Part shown: positions 1-6,300 of the stretch, piece after piece
How positions within the stretch are numbered: the first letter of the stretch is position 1
How the letters are laid out: every line of letters starts with the position of its first letter
Source of the DNA: an uncultured Bacilli bacterium
GTDB lineage: Bacteria; Bacillota_I; Bacilli_A; ML615J-28; CAG-313
Reading direction: 5' to 3'
Length of the DNA: 6,814 nucleotides
Assembly: GCA_904501965.1 (NCBI GenBank)
Contig: CAJGCS010000055.1
Span: 1 to 6,814, forward strand
Position numbers and translations under genes: made by a program
Notes under the pieces: generated by a model
Databases searched by the model: none
What the model saw: the letters and a program-made list of their open reading frames with translations, nothing else
What the model was told of the DNA's origin: nothing

Positions 1-279
1 ACACTTGGTACTGCATCATCTACTTATGGTGATAATATTTATTTTAGTTCTAACGAAGAAATAAAAGGATATTTCCATGGAACAGGTGATGTCTTCGGAA
101 GTGCTTTTGTCGCATCATATGTGTATGGGAAATCTTTAGAAGAGGCGTCTAAGATAGCTGAAGAATTTGTTATTGAATCAATTAAAAAAACAATTGATAA
201 AGATGACTTCGATCCTAAATATGGTGTTGCTTTTGAAGAGGCAATATTAAAATTAATACATGAAGTAAAATGCAAATAG
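1..279 (+). CDS. Pyridoxal/pyridoxamine kinase, PfkB family (3' end only)
   Basis: This is the last 92 residues of a kinase whose start lies outside the window; the frame is open from base 1 and ends at TAG 277-279. The diagnostic stretch is YFHGTGDVFGSAF (residues 24-36), which carries the GTGD anion-hole motif with the catalytic Asp at residue 30. The HGTGD-[VL]-F form is the one I associate with pyridoxal/pyridoxamine kinases (PdxK/PdxY), rather than ThiD, which has GTGC. Such enzymes phosphorylate B6 vitamers with ATP in the cytoplasm for pyridoxal phosphate salvage and are usually about 270-290 residues, so roughly two thirds is missing here. The C-terminal helices (about residues 45-60 and 75-90) fit the end of the fold. 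A hairpin terminator overlaps the stop codon, so this gene ends its transcript. Another ribokinase-family sugar kinase is the main alternative. Confidence 0.82.
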   Translation, partial: TLGTASSTYGDNIYFSSNEEIKGYFHGTGDVFGSAFVASYVYGKSLEEASKIAEEFVIESIKKTIDKDDFDPKYGVAFEEAILKLIHEVKCK

Positions 280-318
280 TGAACTCAAAAAAGAGTTCAC
301 TTATTATTTACTTTTTTT
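278..318 (+). terminator. Rho-independent terminator after the kinase gene
   Basis: A 9-bp perfect stem, AGTGAACTC (278-286) with GAGTTCACT (293-301), closes an A6 loop and is followed by a T-rich tail that ends in seven T's at 312-318. The stem begins inside the stop codon of the kinase gene. The tail is interrupted (TTATTATTTAC before the T run), so it may be weaker than the terminator at 3283-3309. Confidence 0.85.
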
Positions 319-335
319 AAAAATAATGATATAGT
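307..335 (+). promoter_or_regulatory. Candidate sigma-70/SigA-type promoter for the four-gene unit
   Basis: TTTACT (307-312, 4 of 6 matches to TTGACA) lies 17 nt upstream of TATAGT (330-335, 5 of 6 matches to TATAAT). It would start transcription near 342, leaving only a short leader of about ten bases before the ATG at 353. It sits inside the T-rich tail of the preceding terminator. In DNA this AT-rich, chance matches are common; the 17-nt spacing and the need for a promoter after the terminator support it. A shifted TATAAA (335-340) is an alternative -10 box. Confidence 0.5.
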
Positions 336-340
336 ATAAA

Positions 341-346
341 TAGGTG
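341..346 (+). promoter_or_regulatory. Shine-Dalgarno site that sets the start of the next gene
   Basis: TAGGTG (341-346) lies 6 nt before the ATG at 353, a normal spacing. The in-frame GTG at 344 is part of this site and has no Shine-Dalgarno sequence of its own upstream. The start is therefore placed at 353 instead of 344. Confidence 0.65.
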
Positions 347-352
347 AATACT

Positions 353-829
353 ATGAATAAGTACTTAACATATCACATAAACAAGTATCCTAAAATGCAA
401 ATAGAAGATAAAATTAAACTTCTTATGCAAGGCTTCTTAGGCCCAGGACATTTAGTAAATGATTATCAAATGGTTTTAAATCGAGTTGAAAGTGAACTAA
501 ATCAAATATCAATAAGCAGTACAGATATATATGAAGAAATAAGTGATACTTTCGTTCGTGTTTATCTAAAGCCATATTATGAAAAACATCATTCTTTTGA
601 TGAGTTAATAAAAGCATTTATCTTATCAAGCAAAGAAGAAAAAGATTTTGATGGCTTTTTTAAAGAGTTAGAAAATTTAAGAAAAACATTAAATGAAGAT
701 GAGTTAAATTTTTTAAATATATATCTAGAAAACAAAAAATATCTTATAAGTCATTCAGATATATATCGAAATTTATACAATCCTCATTATTTAGTAATAT
801 CAAAAAAATATATAGATGGAGGTATGTAA
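353..829 (+). CDS. Conserved protein of unknown function (158 aa)
   Basis: This is a soluble, mostly helical protein of 158 residues starting at ATG 353 and ending at TAA 827-829. I recognise the pattern but not a function. Similar sequences in Firmicutes share, from memory, an N-terminal YPxMQ...D..KL..Q..xGPGH segment (here YPKMQ at 12-16 and GFLGPGHLV at 27-35), a central VRVYL-like strand and a C-terminal SHSxxYRxxYxPxYxV signature (here SHSDIYRNLYNPHYLVI near 133-149). The conserved His residues in GPGH, SHS and NPHY could be functional, but no catalytic site can be named. There is no signal peptide or membrane segment. It heads an apparent operon, and its last codons carry the GGAGGT (818-823) that serves the CvpA gene, which begins immediately after the stop. 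A GTG start at 344 would add three residues and is less likely. Confidence 0.85.
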   Translation: MNKYLTYHINKYPKMQIEDKIKLLMQGFLGPGHLVNDYQMVLNRVESELNQISISSTDIYEEISDTFVRVYLKPYYEKHHSFDELIKAFILSSKEEKDFDGFFKELENLRKTLNEDELNFLNIYLENKKYLISHSDIYRNLYNPHYLVISKKYIDGGM

Positions 830-1567
830 ATGGGTGCATTTCAATTTGATGTTGTATCTATAATATTATTGGTAGGTTTTATTGCATTTGTTGTTATTGG
901 TGCTATACAAGGTTTCTTTAAAGTTTTAATTGATCTTGGAAGTAGCATTTTATCAGCTATAGTTTCAATATTTCTTGCAAAACCAGTCGGCATGTTTATC
1001 TATAATACAGGTTGCTTTACAAAGGCAATTGATAAGTGTACAGCTTTTTTAATAAGTAAGCATTCTGTGTTTGAAAGTGTAATTACAAGCGAAAACAAAC
1101 ATGAACTTATTGAAAAGGGATTGGATCATTTTAACGTGCCTTCAGTTTTATCTGGTGTATTATCTTCAATTGGTGAAAAAATAATGCCTGAAACAAATGG
1201 AGAAACTATTGCTATATTTTTATCAAATACATTATTTGTAGTAGCTTCAATAATTATTGCAGGTCTATTAATGTTTGCATTAATTAATATTATTGTATTT
1301 ATTTTTAAGTTATTTGTTAAAAAACTTGATGAAATTAAGTTTGTAAGAAAACTAAACCACTCTCTTGGAGCCTTAATCGGCGCAGTAAATGGATGTATAT
1401 TTGTTCTTGCAGGACTTGTAATTTTATCACTACTTTTATTAATTCCACCACTTCATGAACCAATTGGAAATCTTATTGCACTTAATAATGATGAAGTGTT
1501 TACTATTGGCAAGTGGCTTTATGAATTAGATATAATTGGTTGGATTTTAAAAATAATAGGACTCTAG
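830..1567 (+). CDS. CvpA family integral membrane protein
   Basis: This 245-residue protein has four clear hydrophobic segments at about 7-26, 32-57, 128-165 (long, possibly a hairpin or extended helix) and 178-206. The CvpA family (named for colicin V production) is recognised by the first segment with its small-residue pattern (VIGAIQGFFK, 22-31) and by the last helix, where VRKLNHSLGALIGAVNG (172-188) matches the usual R..N..LG...G...G motif. Between segments 2 and 3 lies a soluble loop of about 70 residues. Family members are inner-membrane proteins whose molecular role in Gram-positives is poorly defined. The start at ATG 830 has a strong GGAGGT (818-823) 6 nt upstream and directly abuts the stop of the preceding gene, so translation is probably coupled. 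It is not beside mutS2, where CvpA genes often lie. Confidence 0.85.
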   Translation: MGAFQFDVVSIILLVGFIAFVVIGAIQGFFKVLIDLGSSILSAIVSIFLAKPVGMFIYNTGCFTKAIDKCTAFLISKHSVFESVITSENKHELIEKGLDHFNVPSVLSGVLSSIGEKIMPETNGETIAIFLSNTLFVVASIIIAGLLMFALINIIVFIFKLFVKKLDEIKFVRKLNHSLGALIGAVNGCIFVLAGLVILSLLLLIPPLHEPIGNLIALNNDEVFTIGKWLYELDIIGWILKIIGL

Positions 1568-1576
1568 GATATAATT

Positions 1577-2764
1577 ATGTATAAACTATTAGTAAAACTT
1601 TTTATTAAAAATAATAAAAATACTAAAGATCCTCTTGTAAGAGCAAAATACGGAAGTCTTGCAGGAAACGTTGGTATTACAGTAAATATCATATTATTTA
1701 TATTTAAAATTATTGCAGGTATTATATCTGGCTCTATCGCAATTATTACTGATGGTATTAATAACTTAACAGATGCATCTTCATCAATTATAACTTTAGT
1801 AGGTTTTAAGATGTCTGTTAAACCAGCAGATGAAGATCATCCATTTGGGCATCAAAGAATTGAATATTTAACAGGTGTTATTGTATCGTTTATTATTTTG
1901 TTTATTGGTATTTTTCTTGGAATTGAATCAGTAAAGAAAATAATAGAACCATCAATGCCAACACCGGATATATTTGTATATATCATTTTAGGAGTATCAA
2001 TCATTGGTAAACTATGGCTTTCAATTTTTAATAGAAAAATGAGCAAAGCAATTGATTCTGCAACTCTTAAAGCAACTTCTCAAGATAGTTTGAATGATGC
2101 TATTTCAACAACAGTTGTTTTAGTTGTTAGTATTATTTGCCATATCTTCTCTAATGTTGAAGCACTAAAATACTTAGACGGTATTACAGGTATTGCTCTT
2201 GCAATAATGATTTTAGTATCAGGTATTAAAACTCTAAAAGAAACAATGGATCCTTTAATTGGTAGTATGCCTACAAAAGAAGATATTGAAAAAATAACTA
2301 AAATTGTAGAAAGCTATGATGGTGTTTTAGGAATTCATGACTTAGTAATTCATAACTATGGTCCAAATAAAACATTTGCAAGTATTCATGTTGAAGTTGA
2401 TGCAAAAGTAGATGTAATGATATCACATGACTTGATGGATGTAATAGAACGAGATGTAAGGGAAAATCATGGAATTGATTTAACAATTCATATGGATCCT
2501 GTAAATATCGATGATGAAGAAACAATTAGTGTAAAAGTAAAAGTTCTTGAAATTGTTAAAAGAATCGATGAAAGCCTAACTATTCATGATTTTAGAATGG
2601 TTAAAGGTATTACTCATACCAATGTATTATTTGATATCGCAATTCCAATTAAATTTAAAATGACAAAATCAGAACTAAAAAAATATTTAGAACAAGAAAT
2701 AAAAACAATAAACGAAAAGTATTTACTTGTTCTACAAATTGACCAAATGTATGACAGAGTTTAG
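1577..2764 (+). CDS. Cation diffusion facilitator (CDF) transporter, manganese-type metal site
   Basis: This 395-residue protein is a CDF antiporter that should export a divalent metal across the cytoplasmic membrane in exchange for protons. Six hydrophobic segments lie at about 31-52, 53-78, 99-120, 132-152, 168-192 and 200-218. TM2 has N62-x3-D66 (within ITDGINNLTD), TM5 has D170-x3-D174 (SQDSLNDA), and the loop after TM2 has the family motif DEDHPFGHQRIEYL (85-98). An N-D-D-D set fits Mn-exporting CDFs (MntE, MneP/MneS), since Zn/Cd types have His in TM5. The cytoplasmic dimerisation domain spans about 229-310; its H254, H271, H305 and D307 line up, from memory, with the YiiP ligands H232, H248, H283 and D285. 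Residues 311-395 are a C-terminal extension usual in the roughly 390-residue Firmicute branch. AGGA at 1566-1569, overlapping the CvpA stop, serves ATG 1577. Substrate is inferred from motifs only. Confidence 0.93.
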   Translation: MYKLLVKLFIKNNKNTKDPLVRAKYGSLAGNVGITVNIILFIFKIIAGIISGSIAIITDGINNLTDASSSIITLVGFKMSVKPADEDHPFGHQRIEYLTGVIVSFIILFIGIFLGIESVKKIIEPSMPTPDIFVYIILGVSIIGKLWLSIFNRKMSKAIDSATLKATSQDSLNDAISTTVVLVVSIICHIFSNVEALKYLDGITGIALAIMILVSGIKTLKETMDPLIGSMPTKEDIEKITKIVESYDGVLGIHDLVIHNYGPNKTFASIHVEVDAKVDVMISHDLMDVIERDVRENHGIDLTIHMDPVNIDDEETISVKVKVLEIVKRIDESLTIHDFRMVKGITHTNVLFDIAIPIKFKMTKSELKKYLEQEIKTINEKYLLVLQIDQMYDRV

Positions 2765-3284
2765 TAAGATAAGAATCGCAAATATAGATGATGCTATATA
2801 TATTCAAGAAGTGCTTGATGATGCAAAAGCTTTGTTTAAAAGTGAAGGATCAGATCAATGGCAAGATTTAGATAATTATCCAAACATTAACACTACAATA
2901 AATGATATTAACAAAAAACAAATGTATGTGTATGAAATTGATAAAAAAGTAGTTGGATGTGTTGTTTTATCTAAAGAAAAAGAAGAAGCATATAACAAAG
3001 TCTATAATGGTAAATGGATAGAAGATGATAACTATTATGTCATTCACCGTCTTAGTGTAAGAAATGGGTACTACAAAAAAGGAATTGCAAAAGCTTTAAT
3101 AAATTATGCAGAATCTATTACAAAAAAAGATAATGTAAAATCTATTAAAGTAGATACAAAAAAAGAAAACATAAGAATGCTAACTTTGTTAAAAACACTT
3201 GGATTTAAAGAAGTTGGAATAATCCACTTATTAAGAAAAGATGTATTAGATGTAAAAAGAGTAGCACTTGAAAAATGTCTATAA
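2751..3284 (+). CDS. GNAT family N-acetyltransferase
   Basis: This 177-residue single-domain protein has the GNAT layout: beta1 with IRIANIDDA (7-15), a helix containing the subfamily-typical GSDQWQ (33-38), beta2-beta4 with MYVYEIDKKVVGCVVL (58-73), the segment YNGKWI (85-90), and beta4 HRLSV (99-103) leading into the acetyl-CoA pyrophosphate loop KKGIAKAL (109-116). GFKEVGII (151-158) is the usual C-terminal strand. It transfers acetyl from acetyl-CoA to an amine; the acceptor is unknown. The loop consensus Q/R-x-x-G-x-G/A reads YKKGIA, with Tyr at the first position. ATG 2751 is chosen because it lies just before the first GNAT strand; it overlaps the CDF stop by 14 nt, pointing to translational coupling, and no strong Shine-Dalgarno site is seen. 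A TTG at 2727 would add eight residues that only read transporter sequence in another frame. It is the last gene of the unit. Confidence 0.9.
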   Translation: MTEFSKIRIANIDDAIYIQEVLDDAKALFKSEGSDQWQDLDNYPNINTTINDINKKQMYVYEIDKKVVGCVVLSKEKEEAYNKVYNGKWIEDDNYYVIHRLSVRNGYYKKGIAKALINYAESITKKDNVKSIKVDTKKENIRMLTLLKTLGFKEVGIIHLLRKDVLDVKRVALEKCL

Positions 3285-3309
3285 GCCTTACAATTGTAAG
3301 GCTTTTTTT
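3283..3309 (+). terminator. Rho-independent terminator ending the four-gene unit
   Basis: A perfect 8-bp stem, AGCCTTAC (3284-3291) with GTAAGGCT (3296-3303), encloses an AATT loop; the whole 20-nt block is a palindrome. It is followed at once by a run of seven T's (3303-3309). The stem begins at the last base of the acetyltransferase stop codon. On the opposite strand there is no comparable T run, so it should act only on the + strand transcript. Confidence 0.93.
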
Positions 3310-3325
3310 GTTGTAAGCAGTAATT

Positions 3326-3354
3326 TTGATAAGTATTTATAAAAATGATAAAAT
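3326..3354 (+). promoter_or_regulatory. Promoter for the large surface-protein gene
   Basis: TTGATA (3326-3331) and TAAAAT (3349-3354) each match the SigA consensus at 5 of 6 positions and are separated by the optimal 17 nt. Transcription would start near 3361, leaving a leader of about 17 nt before ATG 3378. The site lies in the 93-nt gap after the terminator and is the only good candidate there, so the surface-protein gene is probably transcribed on its own. Confidence 0.7.
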
Positions 3355-3377
3355 AATGGTATATTATGGAGGTTGGA

Positions 3378-6300
3378 ATGAGAAAAACACTTGCAATTAT
3401 ATTAAGTATAGTATTTACAGTTGTAACAATATTATGTGGATATATTGTTATTCCGTCAATAAGAAGATCAATTAATCCTTGTATTGATGGACATGCATAT
3501 GAATCTACAGTAATAGATCCAACATGTAAAGAAGAAGGATATACAAGAAATATTTGCATAAATTGTGAATATTCATATATTTCAGATTACAAAGATATAG
3601 TAGAACATAAAGTTAACTATACTCCGGTTCAAGAAGCAACATGTAATGATTATGGAGTAGAAAGCGGTATTTGCGATTATTGTGGAAAAGAACAAAGACG
3701 CTATTCAAATCCTCTTGGACATATAGCAGGAGAAATAGAAAATACAGGGGATTATTGTAATGAGTATCCTATTGGAACAATTTCTTGCACAAGATGTGAA
3801 GAAACGATTTCTGAAATAGGACATCACTTTGTATCAGAAGTAATTCAAGCAACATGTACATCTGATGGACTTATTATTTATAAATGTGTTGAATGTAATG
3901 CTAAAGAAGAAATTGTAATCGAATGTTCAGGGCATATTTCGGGCGAATGGGTTACGTTGGTTGATGCAACATGTTTATCAGAGGGAGAAAAAGCAAAGTT
4001 TTGCGTTGTTTGTAATGAATACTTAGAGGGTAGTAGCATAGAGAAAAAAGATCATATATATGAATCAAGCGTGCTAAATTCTGGAAATAAGGTTGAAAAT
4101 AAGTGTATACACTGTTCGCATATATATTATGATAATATTAATGGAGAATTATTTGAGGTTAAACTTGAATTAAATAACAATACAGGCTCAACTTTAATAT
4201 ACGTTAATTCGGAAGCTAAAATAAATTTACCTGTTCCTGAGTATGAAAATCATGAATTTGTTGGTTGGTATCTAGATGAAGAATTTATTAATTTATATAC
4301 TGAAGACAAAGTAAACAGAGATATATGTTTATATGCAAAATGGGAAAATAGTGATTCAAATGTTACCCATCAAGAAGGCTTAATTGTAGATAATTTAAAC
4401 ACAGATTTTACTTTCCAAGTGAAGAATGTAAATAATTTATCTGCAGAAGAAGTTAAAAAAGCTTTATCAATTTTTAATGAAAATGAAGAAAGTATTAGTT
4501 TTGATATTGTTGAGGTATCAGATGATATATATGAGGTATCTTCGTTAGAATATGAAAAAGGACAAATGTATACTGTTGTCCTTACTAGAGATTTAGCATT
4601 TGTTGATACTGATGCAAAAAGTAGAACATATATTATTAAGGATGAAAATCATTTAAATCAAAATGTTAAAAATGATGTTGTTGAACTTAATTATAATGAA
4701 ATTGCAGGCTCATATGAAAAAGATGGAATAACTTATTTAATTCTATTTAATGATTTAATTAACGCAAATGACAAAGTTGTTGTTTATGATTATAACATAA
4801 ATCAAATCGTCACATATTTTGGTGTTGTTGCAGAAGGTAAATATGAAACATATTCAATGTATGAAATTGAAATGATTGAATTTAGTGATGTTTTTAATGA
4901 ATATAATGGGCATTACGCAGGGAAACTTGATACAAGTAATATTGTCTTTGATGATAATTTTGAAGATGAGCTTGTTGAAACGTTTAGACGTTCTGCATTA
5001 TATCGCCAATTTAGCGAAGCTCAAAAAACTGCGTATAGTGATGATGATAAATATACATATAAATGGTCAAATATAAAAATTACACCTTCAAAAGAAAAAA
5101 TAGAAGGTGGAATAATTGTTAATTTACTTGTATCATCAGATTATATTAGAACTGATAAAGAAACAGGAACATCAAAAGTAAGTTTTTCTATTTGCTTAAA
5201 TATTGAAAATACTATTGAATTTGAAACAATAAAACATTTTAATAGCGTTACTGATTTTAGTTTTGTGCTAGATGCAGATAACACTACGAGAGTAAAATTA
5301 TACGTTACCTCAAAAGACAGTGTAAATTTTGAAAAAGAATTACATCTTTTTAAAGAATGTTTTCAACAAATACAAGAAAGTGGTTCTCATGATGAATTAG
5401 GAGAATCAAGTTCCGATTATTCAAAAGAAATAAAAATCGGTAATTTTTCAACAATAATATACGGATTTATTCTTTCTCTTGATGTAAATGTTGAATTTAA
5501 CTTTAATATGGTTGGTGAGACTGGTATTGAAGTTGATATATATACAAATGTAAGAGCTGGTATAAGAGTTAATGGTCTTAACGGATCAAACTTAGATATT
5601 GATGTAATAAAAGATTTTGACACATCGATTCATACGTCAATCTATGTAATGGGAAAAATTAATGTTTCAGCTAATTTGAAGGTTGATGCACAAGTTAGTT
5701 TCTTAGGCATCGTAAGTTTAGGAGCGCATTTAGAAGCAGAACCATATATTGATCTTGGTGGGTACTTAGGAATTCACGAAATTGGTACGGAACAAATGAA
5801 TGGAACGTTTGCAGGTTATATCGAATGTGGTGTAAACGTAAATGTATATGTCACAGCGGGCATTAAATTAAAAATAGAAGTAAAAATATGGTTTTTAGAA
5901 TTTAAAGTAATAAATATTGATAAGAGTTTTAGATATGATTTATACGACGAACAATTTGTTTTATTATCATATGGAACTACAGAAATACCTTTATTCTTTA
6001 ATTATACAGATCCAGTTGTTACAAAAGAGTTTGATTGTTATGGAGAATTAAATTTAAATGACTTTGTTAATCGTGAAGTAACAATGCAGAATATCAAAGA
6101 ATTAAAGAAGTTTACTAAAGAAGTGGACTGCTTCTATTATATGGAAGAAGAAGTGGTGGGTGTTACTTTAGATAGAAATGGACGCTTAATAATAGAACAA
6201 ACACACAAAAGCTATATTGAATTTGATGTAAAGGTTGTTTATGGAAGTAATTTAATTAGCAAAAATCTACACATAGTTGTGACACTTAACCATAGACCAG

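Noticed and set aside
39..275. A 78-codon - strand frame opposite the kinase fragment
   Set aside because: It is a shadow of the kinase reading frame, which carries the clear HGTGD motif.
344..352. GTG at 344 as the start of the conserved unknown protein
   Set aside because: This GTG forms part of the Shine-Dalgarno sequence for ATG 353 and has none upstream of it.
2727..2750. TTG at 2727 as the acetyltransferase start
   Set aside because: It would add residues not matching the GNAT fold and deepen the overlap with the transporter gene; ATG 2751 fits the family's N-terminus.
3285..3377. Small RNA or riboswitch in the gap before the surface-protein gene
   Set aside because: Only the terminator palindrome, a promoter and a Shine-Dalgarno site are seen; the leader after the predicted start is too short for a riboswitch.
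3426..3440. Possible lipobox at Cys20 (TILC) in the surface protein
   Set aside because: The residue before the Cys is Leu, where lipoprotein signal peptidase sites need Gly, Ala or Ser, and the Cys lies within the hydrophobic segment.
3104..3559. A 151-codon open frame on the - strand across the GNAT end, the terminator and the surface-protein start
   Set aside because: It is antisense to two well-supported genes and to a terminator, has no recognisable protein similarity and no ribosome site I can see; the length is explained by codon bias of the opposite strand.
3492..4115. CRISPR-like or DNA-level tandem repeat
   Set aside because: The periodicity is at protein level only; the nucleotide sequences of the units are diverged and lie in a continuous coding frame.
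4876..5076. A 66-codon + strand frame inside the surface-protein gene
   Set aside because: It lies out of frame within a continuous coding region with clear protein character and has no start signal of its own.
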